Below, in pieces: positions 1-7,635 of a stretch of DNA of 15,787 bases. The stretch covers positions 1-15,787 of the forward strand of contig JAKACL010000030.1 of assembly GCA_021821425.1 (NCBI GenBank). Direction: 5' to 3'. The first letter of the stretch is position 1. Each line of letters begins with the position of its first letter. The notes under the pieces were generated by a model. The model worked only from the letters and a program-made list of their open reading frames with translations. It was not told where the DNA came from and did no database searches. The translations under genes and the position numbers were made by a program. This DNA is from Pseudomonadota bacterium (lineage in GTDB: Bacteria; Pseudomonadota; Gammaproteobacteria; Burkholderiales; Thiobacillaceae).

Positions 1-1014
1 CTGCAAAAACTCCTCGAAACGCTGCGGGCGTCGGAAGGCATCGACGCGTTCCAGCAATTCCACCAGCGTGCCCGGGCGCAATTCGAGGGCGCGATGCACG
101 ATGCCATGCTCGCGCGCCACTGCCAACGCCAGGTCGCGGCAGTCCGCCGGCACGCGGAGGCGCTCGCCCAAACCACGCACCAGCTCGATGCTCTTCGCCT
201 CGTGACCGACATGCTTGGGCCATAAGGACTGCGGCGTCAGGCCCTTGCCCAGGTCGTGCGTGAGGGCGGCAAAACGCACTGGCAGGCTGGATTTTTGCCG
301 CGCGGCCCAGTCGACCACCAGCATGACATGCTTGCCGGTATCGACCTCGGGGTGATGCTCGGGCGGCTGCGGCACGCCGAACAGGGCATCCAGTTCCGGC
401 AGCAATTTCGCCAGCGCACCGCACTCGCGCAACGTCATGAACATGCGCGAGGGCTGCCCCTCCATGAGGCCGCGCGCCAGTTCCTGCCATACGCGCTCGG
501 GCACCAGCGCATCGACTTCGCCGGCATCGACGATCCTGCGCATCAGGGCCAAGGTCTCAGGCGCGATCGAAAAATCGGTGAAACGTGCGCAAAATCTGGC
601 CACCCTGAGTATGCGCACGGGGTCTTCGGCAAAAGCCTCGCTCACATGGCGAAAAACCCTTGCCCGCAGGTCAGCCAGGCCGCCGTAGGGGTCGATGAGG
701 CCGTCATGCTCGTCCAGCGCCATGGCGTTGATGGTCAGGTCGCGGCGGCGCAGGTCCTCCTCCAGCGTGACTTCGGGGGCGGCATACACGGTGAAGCCCT
801 TGTAGCCGTGCCCGGACTTGCGCTCGGTGCGGGCAAGCGCGTATTCCTCATGGGTTTGCGGATGCAGGAAAACCGGGAAATCCTGGCCGACCGGAGTGAA
901 CCCCTGCGCGACCATCTCGTCCGGCGTGGCGCCGACCACCACATAGTCGCGGTCCTGCACCGGCAGGCCGAGCAACTGGTCCCTGACCGCGCCGCCCACC
1001 ACGTAGGTTTTCAC
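1..1014 (-). CDS. cca: CCA-adding tRNA nucleotidyltransferase (multifunctional, HD-domain), C-terminus cut by window edge
   Basis: This enzyme adds or repairs the 3'-CCA end of tRNAs from CTP and ATP in the cytosol. The reading frame is open from a GTG at 1014 to the left edge, giving 338 residues; the E. coli enzyme has about 412, so roughly 75 residues are missing. Seen: the nucleotidyltransferase motif GGAVRD (residues 7-12), metal-binding aspartates in DRD (21-23), the RRDLTIN stretch, [12 protein letters not shown], and an HD phosphohydrolase signature THDLGKG with H253/D254. The HD domain marks the gamma/betaproteobacterial multifunctional type, which also has phosphatase and phosphodiesterase activity. 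The GTG is chosen because the product then begins [12 protein letters not shown], exactly like homologues, and no ATG is available nearby. It lies 11 bp after the epimerase stop, so it is probably the last gene of the slt-epimerase-cca operon. The family call is very secure. Confidence 0.96.
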   Translation of the reverse strand, partial: MKTYVVGGAVRDQLLGLPVQDRDYVVVGATPDEMVAQGFTPVGQDFPVFLHPQTHEEYALARTERKSGHGYKGFTVYAAPEVTLEEDLRRRDLTINAMALDEHDGLIDPYGGLADLRARVFRHVSEAFAEDPVRILRVARFCARFTDFSIAPETLALMRRIVDAGEVDALVPERVWQELARGLMEGQPSRMFMTLRECGALAKLLPELDALFGVPQPPEHHPEVDTGKHVMLVVDWAARQKSSLPVRFAALTHDLGKGLTPQSLWPKHVGHEAKSIELVRGLGERLRVPADCRDLALAVAREHGIVHRALELRPGTLVELLERVDAFRRPQRFEEFLQ

Positions 1015-1025
1015 GGCACGCTCAC

Positions 1026-2057
1026 TTATCGGTGCGCCTGGTTGCGATATTCATCGTAACGGCTGCGCGTCTGCGCGCCAGCGAGCCACGTCGGTGCCAA
1101 TGCTTCCAGCGCCTGCGGCTGCCAGCCCGGCGGCGAATCATTCCCGTCGCCGCAGACATTCGGGGTCTGCATGGCAAAGTAATTGTCGCGCGTCATCAGC
1201 TTCCTTCCCGGCTTCAACTCCAGCAGCCAGGCATTGAGGTAGGACAGGCGGTCGGACAACGGCAGCGTGCTGCCGCCGTTCACCGCTTTCTTGAGATACT
1301 GCACTAACTGCTGCAGGGTGTATTCGCGCGGGCCGCACAGATCATAGGTGCGACCGAAGGTTTCCAGGTCATCCAGGCTGTCGGCAAAGGCCTTGGCGAC
1401 ATCGCCCACGTACACGGGCTGGAAACGCGCATCAGGGCAGGCCAGCGGCAGCACTGGCAACAGCCTGAGCAGGCGCGCAAACAAGTTGAGGAAGCTGTCG
1501 CCCGGGCCAAATATAACCGAAGGCCGGAATATCGTTATCTGCATGCCGCGCCGCGCTGTCAGCTTGGCGCCGGCTAGCGTGCCCGGGCTGGGGGACGCAT
1601 CCCAGCCGGCCTCGCGCACCAGTGCCTCACCCGCGCCCTTGGAGCGCTGATAGGCGGAACGCGAAGTGGGATCCGCGCCCAGCGCACTCATGTGCAAAAA
1701 ACGCGATATGCCCGCCTGGGCGCAGGCATTGACGGCCTTGCGCGGCAATTCGACATGGGTTTGGTGGAAGTCGCCGCGCCGCGCCTGCGGCTTGTCTATC
1801 CTGCCCCGATTGGATTCGTGCAGGATGCCGACCAGGTTGACGACGGCATCGCAGCCGCGAAACGCCTGCGCCAGCACGCGCTCGTCATGGATGTCGGCCT
1901 CCACCACCTCGACAGCCGGCAACAGGATCAACTCCTTGGCCTGCTCGCGTCGGCGGGTCAGCACCTTGACCTGCTTGCCGCGCGCAGCCAGTTCAGAGAC
2001 GAGGGCGGTGCCAACGAAGCCCGATCCGCCCAGTACGCAAATTTTGTTGAAGCTCAT
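1026..2057 (-). CDS. NAD(P)-binding SDR protein, complex I NDUFA9-like / NAD-dependent epimerase family
   Basis: The protein has 343 residues and an N-terminal Rossmann fold with the nucleotide-binding motif GGSGFVG (10-16). It also has NLVGIL (about 74-79), a possible catalytic Y136-x3-K140 pair, and the hallmark [15 protein letters not shown] that follows. This pattern is that of atypical short-chain dehydrogenases related to the 39-kDa NDUFA9 subunit of complex I. In bacteria the substrate is generally unknown; a role in quinone or complex I stability is only inferred for the family. Odd point: about 21 residues (153-173) lie between the YxxxK helix and the FRPS strand, where I expect homologues to have only a short link. 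It sits 32 bp after slt and 11 bp before cca, an arrangement I recall from other betaproteobacteria. The ATG at 2057 gives the standard N-terminus. No strong Shine-Dalgarno sequence is visible. Confidence 0.88.
   Translation of the reverse strand: MSFNKICVLGGSGFVGTALVSELAARGKQVKVLTRRREQAKELILLPAVEVVEADIHDERVLAQAFRGCDAVVNLVGILHESNRGRIDKPQARRGDFHQTHVELPRKAVNACAQAGISRFLHMSALGADPTSRSAYQRSKGAGEALVREAGWDASPSPGTLAGAKLTARRGMQITIFRPSVIFGPGDSFLNLFARLLRLLPVLPLACPDARFQPVYVGDVAKAFADSLDDLETFGRTYDLCGPREYTLQQLVQYLKKAVNGGSTLPLSDRLSYLNAWLLELKPGRKLMTRDNYFAMQTPNVCGDGNDSPPGWQPQALEALAPTWLAGAQTRSRYDEYRNQAHR
1539..1601 (-). repeat. In-frame insertion-like segment with inverted repeats inside the epimerase gene
   Basis: This segment encodes residues 153-173 of the epimerase. 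At its 5' end on the coding strand are nested inverted repeats: GGCTGGG (1586-1592) pairs with CCCAGCC (1601-1607) around an 8-nt loop, and GCCGGCT (1569-1575) pairs with AGCCGGC (1604-1610). The reading frame is kept. It resembles a small palindromic element inserted into a coding region, but only one copy is visible here and its boundaries are inferred from family length. Confidence 0.35.
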
Positions 2058-2089
2058 GTTTTTGGCCTATAGGAAGGTACGGGGGGATT

Positions 2090-4096
2090 TTAGCTTTCGC
2101 CCTCGTTCGACTCCAGACTGGGCTGCTTGTCGTTGGCATCCGCCGGAGGAGGAGGTACAGCACGGCCCGGAATCGTGCCCAGGTGGTCTGCCAGCAGGAC
2201 GGAGGGCTGGCCGAAGCGCAAGGCATAATACATGGCGTTGCTCATGACCTTCTTCACATAGTCCCGGGTCTCGCTGAAAGGGATGCTTTCAATGTAAATC
2301 GCCCCTTCCATCGGCTTGCTGTCGCGCCAGCGCTGGGCGCGGCGGGGTCCGGCATTGTAGGCCGCGGTCGCCAGTACCGGATGGCCGTCCAGGCTATCCA
2401 GGACATGGCGCAGGTAATAAGTGCCGAACTTGATGTTGGTTTCGGGCTCGCTCAGATGCTGCGTATTGAAGCTCTTGATGCCAAGGCGCTGGGCGATCCA
2501 GCGTCCTGTCGCGGGCATGATCTGCATCAGGCCGGACGCGCCCACGCTGGAGCGGGCGACATTCATGAAGCGGCTTTCCTGGCGAATGAGCCCGTAGACC
2601 CAGGCTTCGTCCAGTTTGTTTTCCTTCGCCTCCCTCGATGCCAACTCGCGATAGGGCGCGATGAAACGTAGATCGAAATTGTGCTGCTCGCGGGTTTTCT
2701 CCGCCGTGTTGATGGCGCGGTCATGCCAGTCCCGCCTTCTTGCCAGTTCCGCGGCGGCAAGCAATTGGCGGTCGTTGAAATTGCGCACAGCCCAGATCCA
2801 TTCGTTGGCGGCTTCGGTACGCAGATCGAGTTCATACAGCGCCAGCGAACGCGCAATGCCGGCATCGCGTGCGACAGCGGCAATTTCGTCCCCGGAAACC
2901 ACGATGTTGATAGTCTGCGTCCCCATCATCGTGCCCAGTTCCTCGCTTGCCAGTTGCCCGTAGTAATGAGGCTCGCGTGAAAGGGGAGCAAAAATCCGAT
3001 TGGCTGCCGGCGCCTGGCCCAGCGCCTTCAAGGCGCGGCCTTGCCAGTATTGCCAAACAGGCTCTTTGCGGAGATCCTCGCGCATGCCGGCGATCGCCTG
3101 CTGTAAGGCTCGCCAGTCCCCGCTGCGCAGAGCGGCACGCGCCCACCATTCGCGCTGGATATCGGAAAGCCCGACACCAGCGGTCTTCTGGAACCAGGGC
3201 AGCGCCTGCGGCTCATGGCGGCGCGCCGCCTCCAACGCCAGCAAGCCCCAGGCGTATTGCCGGTCGGTTTCGCCAAGGCTTGACAGCACAGGCTCCAGCG
3301 CGCGCGCGGCGGCCACCGTATCCGTCCTTGCCAGGCGGGAAAAGGCAAACAAGCCGATCTCGCGTTGGCCACGAACGCTCCAATTGACGGCGCCGGACAG
3401 GTATTTTTCCGGATTCTGGTAGGCGCGATCCAGCTCCGCCTGGAGTGGACGGCTTTCCTGTGGAATGAGGTTGAGCAGCGATTTGCCCACGCCAAGATTG
3501 CCTGCTTCCAGCGCAAGGCGCAGGCGCCTCCAGACATCCTCCTCGCCGAGCAAGCCCTGGGCCAACAGCGAAGTGAACAGGGGGGTGCAGGCCGACGGCA
3601 TGTCCTTGCCGGTAAACCAGAGGCCGATCGCTTCGGCCAGTGCGCTGCGATTGCCCAGCGCCAATTCCGCCCGGCGCGCAAAACAGGTATGCGTGACTTC
3701 GGCCCGGGCCAGTTTAGGGAACTCGGCCAGATATGCAGCCCACATCTCGCGGCGCCCGAGATCCTTCAGCCACTCGCCGCGCAACCTTTGCGCCAGCCAT
3801 GCGTCCGGATAAGTCGCAAGGAAATCGGCAGCCTTGGCGTCATCCGGCAATTGCCGCGCCACTTTCCAATATTCGATGTACGGGCGCAACACATGGTCGT
3901 GGGGAATTTTCGCGGCATGAAGCTCGAATCCGCGCATGTCGCCCGCAGCCCAGGATGCACGCGCCTTGAGGAACTCGTCGCCGGCATCCGCCCACGCCAG
4001 CGGAAGGGCCGCCGACAACAGCAGCGCCAGCGCCGATTTGGCTATACTGTGTCTGCTCCAGCGAACCGCTGGAGAGGCAGGCCATCCTGCCCACAT
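2090..4096 (-). CDS. slt: Soluble lytic murein transglycosylase (Slt70 type), periplasmic
   Basis: This enzyme cleaves peptidoglycan between MurNAc and GlcNAc, forming 1,6-anhydro ends. The product has 668 residues from the ATG at 4096, against 645 for E. coli Slt70. Seen: a signal peptide with hydrophobic core SALALLLSAALPLAWA and a likely cleavage after AWA; a long alpha-helical superhelix with TPR-like repeats (about 40-480); then the catalytic domain with LIRQESRF containing the catalytic glutamate (E507), GASGLMQIMPAT and ATAAYNAGP. The C-tail is proline- and acid-rich. The start is uncertain. The ATG at 4096 gives a Trp-rich leader before the signal peptide, and the only later candidate that would give a compact signal peptide (MAKSALALLL) is a rare ATA codon at 4045-4043. 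The frame also stays open upstream to 4459, but that part lies across the DUF2892 gene and is not believed. The gene is followed 32 bp later by the epimerase gene. Confidence 0.93.
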   Translation of the reverse strand: MWAGWPASPAVRWSRHSIAKSALALLLSAALPLAWADAGDEFLKARASWAAGDMRGFELHAAKIPHDHVLRPYIEYWKVARQLPDDAKAADFLATYPDAWLAQRLRGEWLKDLGRREMWAAYLAEFPKLARAEVTHTCFARRAELALGNRSALAEAIGLWFTGKDMPSACTPLFTSLLAQGLLGEEDVWRRLRLALEAGNLGVGKSLLNLIPQESRPLQAELDRAYQNPEKYLSGAVNWSVRGQREIGLFAFSRLARTDTVAAARALEPVLSSLGETDRQYAWGLLALEAARRHEPQALPWFQKTAGVGLSDIQREWWARAALRSGDWRALQQAIAGMREDLRKEPVWQYWQGRALKALGQAPAANRIFAPLSREPHYYGQLASEELGTMMGTQTINIVVSGDEIAAVARDAGIARSLALYELDLRTEAANEWIWAVRNFNDRQLLAAAELARRRDWHDRAINTAEKTREQHNFDLRFIAPYRELASREAKENKLDEAWVYGLIRQESRFMNVARSSVGASGLMQIMPATGRWIAQRLGIKSFNTQHLSEPETNIKFGTYYLRHVLDSLDGHPVLATAAYNAGPRRAQRWRDSKPMEGAIYIESIPFSETRDYVKKVMSNAMYYALRFGQPSVLLADHLGTIPGRAVPPPPADANDKQPSLESNEGES
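4043..4092 (+). promoter_or_regulatory. Possible promoter -10 plus two tandem perfect hairpins upstream of the DUF2892 gene
   Basis: A TATACT hexamer (4043-4048) is followed by CTCCAGCG / AAC / CGCTGGAG (4056-4074; 8-bp perfect stem, 3-nt loop). One base later comes GGCAGG / CCAT / CCTGCC (4076-4091; 6-bp stem, 4-nt loop). No good -35 is visible. A transcript starting near 4055 would begin with the first hairpin and carry both ahead of the Shine-Dalgarno sequence at 4108. On the other strand the region overlaps the 5' end of slt. Confidence 0.4.
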
Positions 4097-4107
4097 TTTC
4101 CACACAC

Positions 4108-4112
4108 GGAGG
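4108..4112 (+). promoter_or_regulatory. Strong Shine-Dalgarno (GGAGG) for the DUF2892 gene
   Basis: GGAGG lies 5 nt before the ATG at 4118. It is one of the clearest ribosome binding sites in the window and fixes the start of this very small gene. Confidence 0.8.
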
Positions 4113-4117
4113 ACCAC

Positions 4118-4309
4118 ATGACTGCAAACATTGGCAATACAGACCGCATTATTCGCATCGTCGTCGGCATCGCACTGATCGCCTGGGCGGTCATGGGCGG
4201 CCCGGTATGGGCATGGATCGGCGTGCTGCCGCTGGTTACCGGCCTGGTTCGCATCTGCCCTGCCTATAGCATTCTTGGCATGAACACCTGCGGCACGAAA
4301 AAAGAATGA
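4118..4309 (+). CDS. Small two-helix inner-membrane protein of the DUF2892 (YgaP-like transmembrane) family
   Basis: The product has 63 residues and begins with the family signature IGNTDRIIRIVVG. Two transmembrane segments follow (about 12-27 and 30-46). The C-terminal CPAYSILGMNTC motif carries Cys48 and Cys57 and is typical of DUF2892. In E. coli YgaP the same module anchors a rhodanese domain; here it stands alone, as in many proteobacteria. The molecular function is unknown, and a link to sulfur or thiol chemistry is only suggested by the rhodanese fusions. The GGAGG site and ATG are unambiguous. The gene is divergent from slt (21 bp between the ATGs) and convergent with ilvA (19 bp between stops), so it is probably transcribed alone. 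Only the C-terminal part of the membrane module keeps the paired cysteines, in the usual place. Confidence 0.9.
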   Translation: MTANIGNTDRIIRIVVGIALIAWAVMGGPVWAWIGVLPLVTGLVRICPAYSILGMNTCGTKKE

Positions 4310-4328
4310 ATAGCGCGAAGCCATCCGC

Positions 4329-5849
4329 TCAAGCCAGGAACAGCTTGTAGGCCGGATTGCGGGTTTCGTCCCAATAGCGATAGCCCAGCTTGTCCAGGAA
4401 TTTCCGGAAGCTGGGCTTCTCTTTCGGTGGCACCTGGATGCCAACCAAAATGCGGCCATAATCCGTGCCGTGGTTGCGATAGTGGAACAGACTGATGTTC
4501 CAGTCGTGGCTCATGCTGTTGAGGAAGTTCATCAGCGCGCCCGGACGCTCTGGGAATTCAAAGCGGTAGATCAGTTCGTTGCTGGCCAGGGGCGCATGCC
4601 CGCCCACCAGATGGCGCACATGCAGCTTGGCCATCTCGTTGTCGGTGAGGTCGATTGCCTCCAGCTTGTGTTTCTTCAACTGCATGACCAGTTTCTGGAT
4701 TTCGCCCGTGCCCTGGATCTGCAGGCCGACGAACACCCGCGCCAGCTTGGGATCGTCGTAGCGGTAATTGAATTCCGTGATGTTGCGCGCGCCCAGCAGC
4801 GAGCAGAACGCCTTGAAGCTGCCCGGCGTCTCGGGAATGGTCACAGCGAGAATGGCCTCGCGCTTTTCGCCCAGTTCGGCGCGCTCGGCCACGTGGCGCA
4901 GACGGTCGAAGTTCATGTTCGCGCCGGAAGCGATGGCGATGAGATTCTTGCCCTTGAGCTTGTCCCCGGCCACCGCCGCTTTCAGTCCCGCCACCGACAA
5001 GGCACCGGCCGGCTCGAGGATGGAGCGCGTATCCTCGAACACGTCCTTGATCGCCGCGCAGATGGCGTCGTTGTCGACGCGGATCACCTCGTCGACGTAA
5101 AGCTGGGCGAGACGGAAGGTTTCCTTGCCGACCTGCTTCACCGCCACGCCATCGGCAAAAATTCCCACCTGCGCAAGCCTTACCCGCTCGTTGCGGCAAA
5201 GCGAGCGCGCCATGGCGTCGGCGTCTTCCGGCTCCACGCCTATCACCTTGATATCCGGGCGCAGGCGCTTGACGTAGGCGGCGATGCCGGCGATCAGCCC
5301 GCCGCCGCCCACCGGCACATACACGGCATGGATGGGGTCCTGGTGCTGGCGCAGCATTTCCATGGCGATGGTGCCCTGGCCGGCGATGACGTCAGGATCG
5401 TCGTAGGGGTGGACAAAGGTGCCCTTGAGCTTTTTGGTCAGCTCCATGGCATGTTCGTAGGCCTCGTCGTATGAGTCGCCATGCAGCACCACCTTGGCAC
5501 CGCGGGAAGCGACGGCATCGATCTTGATCTGCGGCGTAGTCGCCGGCATGACGATGACGGCCTTGGCGCCCAGTTTCTGCGCCGCCAGCGCCACGCCCTG
5601 GGCATGGTTTCCGGCCGAAGCCGCCACCACGCCGCGTTTCAGCTGCGCTGGCGTCAGGCGCGCCATCTTGTTGTAGGCGCCGCGCAGCTTGAAGGAAAAT
5701 ACCGGCTGCAGGTCTTCCCGCTTCAGATAAACAGTGTTGCCCAGTCGGCGCGACAAATTGCCGGCCAGATCCAGCGGCGACTCGATGGCCACGTCGTAGA
5801 CCCGGGCAGTCAGGATGCGTTCGAGGTAGTCGTTGATTTGCGATGTCAT
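4329..5849 (-). CDS. ilvA: Threonine ammonia-lyase, biosynthetic (threonine deaminase)
   Basis: This PLP enzyme converts L-threonine to 2-oxobutanoate and ammonia, the first committed step of isoleucine synthesis, in the cytosol. The product has 506 residues (E. coli 514). Seen: PLP lysine K54 in FSFKLRGAYN, substrate loop ASAGNHAQG (77-85), phosphate-binding GGGGLIAG (181-188) and SGAN (308-311). Two C-terminal ACT-like regulatory domains follow (about 330-403 and 425-496), as expected for the isoleucine-inhibited, valine-activated form. The ATG at 5849 gives the usual short N-terminus before DYLERILTARVYDVA. No Shine-Dalgarno is present, and an extended -10 lies only 9 nt upstream, so the mRNA may be leaderless. 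The gene is divergent from rpiA and is not in an operon with other ilv genes. The identification is very secure. Confidence 0.97.
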   Translation of the reverse strand: MTSQINDYLERILTARVYDVAIESPLDLAGNLSRRLGNTVYLKREDLQPVFSFKLRGAYNKMARLTPAQLKRGVVAASAGNHAQGVALAAQKLGAKAVIVMPATTPQIKIDAVASRGAKVVLHGDSYDEAYEHAMELTKKLKGTFVHPYDDPDVIAGQGTIAMEMLRQHQDPIHAVYVPVGGGGLIAGIAAYVKRLRPDIKVIGVEPEDADAMARSLCRNERVRLAQVGIFADGVAVKQVGKETFRLAQLYVDEVIRVDNDAICAAIKDVFEDTRSILEPAGALSVAGLKAAVAGDKLKGKNLIAIASGANMNFDRLRHVAERAELGEKREAILAVTIPETPGSFKAFCSLLGARNITEFNYRYDDPKLARVFVGLQIQGTGEIQKLVMQLKKHKLEAIDLTDNEMAKLHVRHLVGGHAPLASNELIYRFEFPERPGALMNFLNSMSHDWNISLFHYRNHGTDYGRILVGIQVPPKEKPSFRKFLDKLGYRYWDETRNPAYKLFLA

Positions 5850-5858
5850 GATGGCGAA

Positions 5859-5867
5859 AGATTAACA
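5859..5867 (-). promoter_or_regulatory. Extended -10 (TGTTAATCT) just upstream of ilvA
   Basis: On the minus strand TG-T-TAATCT ends 9 nt before the ilvA ATG. No -35 is visible at 17 nt. A start 6-8 nt after the hexamer would leave a leader of only a few bases, in line with the missing Shine-Dalgarno. Predicted by eye. Confidence 0.35.
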
Positions 5868-5887
5868 GGATTCCCGCGTATTGGGGT

Positions 5888-5916
5888 TTGTGAAAAAGAC
5901 GCTTTGCGGCTAATCT
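5888..5916 (+). promoter_or_regulatory. Candidate sigma-70 promoter for rpiA
   Basis: TTGTGA (5888-5893), a 17-nt spacer and TAATCT (5911-5916) would start transcription near 5923, about 24 nt before rpiA. The -35 matches consensus at 4 of 6 positions and the -10 at 3 of 6, so support is moderate. The placement in the 97-bp ilvA-rpiA gap is plausible. Confidence 0.35.
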
Positions 5917-5946
5917 TCGGGAAATTTTGACGAAGAGACGAGTGAA

Positions 5947-6600
5947 ATGACACAGGACGAAATGAAACAGGCGGTTGCGCGTGCGGCCGTCGAATACGTA
6001 AAAGGCGGCATCATCGGCGTGGGCACCGGCTCCACCGCCAACTACTTCATCGACGAACTGGCCAAGGTGAAGGGCCGCATCGACGGCGCCGTGGCCAGTT
6101 CAGAAGCCACCGCCAAGCGCCTGAAAAGCCACGGCATCGAGGTACTGGACCTGAACAGCGTGGGCGGCATGGAAGTCTATGTCGACGGTGCGGACGAGAT
6201 CACGCGCAATTTCCACATGATCAAGGGCGGCGGCGGTGCGCTGACGCGCGAAAAGATCGTCGCGGCCTGCGCCAAGTACTTCATCTGCGTGGCCGACCAG
6301 ACCAAACTGGTCGACGTGCTCGGCAAGTTCCCGCTGCCGGTGGAAGTCATCCCCATGGCGCGCAGCTATGTCGCGCGCGAACTGGTCAAGCTGGGCGGCC
6401 AGCCCAAGCTGCGCGAGGGCTTTACCACCGACAACGGCAACGTCATTCTGGACGTGCACGGCCTCAACATCCTCGACCCGGTGGCGCTGGAAAGCGAAAT
6501 CAACCAGCTGACTGGCGTGGTGACCAACGGCCTGTTCGCAAGACGCCCTGCCGACGTGCTGCTGCTCGGCACCGAGCACGGCGTGGAAACCTACAAGTAG
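5947..6600 (+). CDS. rpiA: Ribose-5-phosphate isomerase A
   Basis: RpiA interconverts ribose 5-phosphate and ribulose 5-phosphate in the non-oxidative pentose phosphate pathway, in the cytosol. The product has 217 residues (E. coli 219). Seen: the phosphate-binding GVGTGSTA (24-31), catalytic VDGADE with D80 and D83, the [11 protein letters not shown] block with K93 and E102 (general base), and [12 protein letters not shown]. These positions are one residue below the E. coli numbering, so nothing is missing. The start ATG gives the standard [15 protein letters not shown]-terminus; the site ahead of it (GAAGAGACGAG) is a modest ribosome binding site. The gene is divergent from ilvA and convergent with yacG, with 22 bp between stops, so it is probably a single-gene transcript. 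Confidence 0.97.
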   Translation: MTQDEMKQAVARAAVEYVKGGIIGVGTGSTANYFIDELAKVKGRIDGAVASSEATAKRLKSHGIEVLDLNSVGGMEVYVDGADEITRNFHMIKGGGGALTREKIVAACAKYFICVADQTKLVDVLGKFPLPVEVIPMARSYVARELVKLGGQPKLREGFTTDNGNVILDVHGLNILDPVALESEINQLTGVVTNGLFARRPADVLLLGTEHGVETYK

Positions 6601-6616
6601 GCTTGAACGAGACTAA

Positions 6617-6638
6617 GGCCGGCTACGCCTTGCCGGCC
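6617..6638. terminator. GC-rich hairpin at the rpiA/yacG convergent ends
   Basis: GGCCGGC (6617-6623), an 8-nt loop and GCCGGCC (6632-6638) form a perfect 7-bp stem spanning the yacG stop codon, 17 bp after the rpiA stop. It sits where a bidirectional terminator would be expected. Neither strand has a real T-run after it, so it may only be a pause or 3'-end stabiliser. Confidence 0.3.
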
Positions 6639-6829
6639 ATGCCATCGCCCGGTTCCTGCTCGGCCGGCTCCCCCGCGACCCGATAGCGCTCAGCCGCCCA
6701 CAGCCCGAGATCCATGAGTTTGCAGCGCTCACTGCAAAATGGGCGGTACTTGTTGCGGGGGTCCCAGAACACTTCCGTACCGCAAGCAGGGCAAGCCACT
6801 CGCAGCGCCTTTTCGGGATGGCCGTTCAT
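6623..6829 (-). CDS. yacG: DNA gyrase inhibitor YacG (zinc-binding)
   Basis: The product has 68 residues. A treble-clef zinc site is formed by C13-x2-C16 (CPACG) and C32-x3-C36 ([14 protein letters not shown]), the exact signature of YacG. In E. coli, YacG binds GyrB and blocks DNA binding by gyrase. The tail after about residue 50 is acidic and probably disordered. Its ATG overlaps the zapD stop as ATGA (4 bp), so its translation is probably coupled to zapD. It is the last gene of the long ypjD-to-yacG block. The coaE-zapD-yacG order is conserved in gamma- and betaproteobacteria, which supports all three calls. Confidence 0.94.
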   Translation of the reverse strand: MNGHPEKALRVACPACGTEVFWDPRNKYRPFCSERCKLMDLGLWAAERYRVAGEPAEQEPGDGMAGKA

Positions 6830-7626
6830 AGCGTACAGAATGTCAACTCAAAGGGCATCGAGTCCGCACACACCTTGGACTCGCCCGGCTGGCTGCGCAC
6901 GAAGCGGATATTGAGCATGTATTTGTTGGCGGAAATTTCCGGCACGCAGCAAAACTCCTCGTCCACCCCGATCCTGATCATCTGCGCCGGGCGGGCACCG
7001 GTTTCCAGCATCTGCTGATAGACCCCGTTGATTGCCTGCTGCATTCCCGGATTGCAGCTTTCGCGCATCAGGCGCAGCACGATATCGAGGCCAGAACGAA
7101 CCGGCAGCATGGGCGCCAGCCACTGTTGCAGGCTTGCACGCCGGATCTCCGCGGGTTCATGCAACCAGCGGTGGTAGGCGGGCAGGTCGAATTCGCACAG
7201 CCCCCCCGGGATAACAGCGCGCTGCCTCACGGCAGTAAGCCACTCATCCTCCTTGAGATGCTGCCCGATTCGCCCTGCCATGCGGTGGATGCCCGCGTGT
7301 GCTGCGTCGATTTCCTGCAGCACGCCGTCAAGACGGGTCTGCTCCACCTCGGGATTGCCGCGCAGCACCGACAGGGTCGAGCGCTGCCTTTCCAGTTCCT
7401 GCAGCAGGTCGGTCTTGAGATCACCCCTCGCGGCGACATCCGCAATTTCGAACAGGGTGACCAAGGCGGCATGATGGTTAAGCGGATGCTCGCCCTCAAT
7501 GTGCCATTTCAAGCGGTCAAACAAATCCTCCAGCCGCAGCAGGGTGCGGATGCGTTCGTTGAGGGGATATTCGTAGCGGATCACGCGCGGCACGGAAAAA
7601 GTATTGTGCTGATTTTCGCCGATCAT
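6826..7626 (-). CDS. zapD: Cell division protein ZapD (Z-ring stabiliser)
   Basis: ZapD binds the FtsZ C-terminal tail and crosslinks protofilaments at the division site. The product has 266 residues (E. coli 247). Matches to the family include [16 protein letters not shown] near the N-terminus, [18 protein letters not shown], the [16 protein letters not shown] block and a beta-rich C-terminus ending in FELTFCTL. The ATG at 7626 lies 9 nt after the coaE stop. A GTG at 7584 (V15) would begin the protein as [16 protein letters not shown], closer to homologues, so the first 14 residues are doubtful. No clear Shine-Dalgarno precedes either start. The stop overlaps the yacG ATG. Confidence 0.93.
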   Translation of the reverse strand: MIGENQHNTFSVPRVIRYEYPLNERIRTLLRLEDLFDRLKWHIEGEHPLNHHAALVTLFEIADVAARGDLKTDLLQELERQRSTLSVLRGNPEVEQTRLDGVLQEIDAAHAGIHRMAGRIGQHLKEDEWLTAVRQRAVIPGGLCEFDLPAYHRWLHEPAEIRRASLQQWLAPMLPVRSGLDIVLRLMRESCNPGMQQAINGVYQQMLETGARPAQMIRIGVDEEFCCVPEISANKYMLNIRFVRSQPGESKVCADSMPFELTFCTL

Positions 7627-7635
7627 CCGGCAAAA

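Noticed and set aside
256..1059. 267-codon open frame antisense to cca
   Set aside because: Shadow of cca, which has all catalytic motifs in the other frame.
3365..4117. Longer plus-strand frame running into the DUF2892 gene from 3365
   Set aside because: It is antisense to slt; the GGAGG site and family length place the start at 4118.
4310..4340. Possible terminator between the DUF2892 gene and ilvA
   Set aside because: Only a 4-bp stem with a large loop, and the T-rich stretch is 12 nt away; not a credible intrinsic terminator.
4097..4459. N-terminal extension of slt up to an ATG at 4459
   Set aside because: It runs antisense across the DUF2892 gene and into the end of ilvA, and places 121 unrelated residues ahead of a signal peptide.
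4470..5474. 334-codon open frame antisense to ilvA
   Set aside because: The translation is rich in His, Val, Asp and Gln with no known motif; ilvA on the other strand is complete and catalytic.
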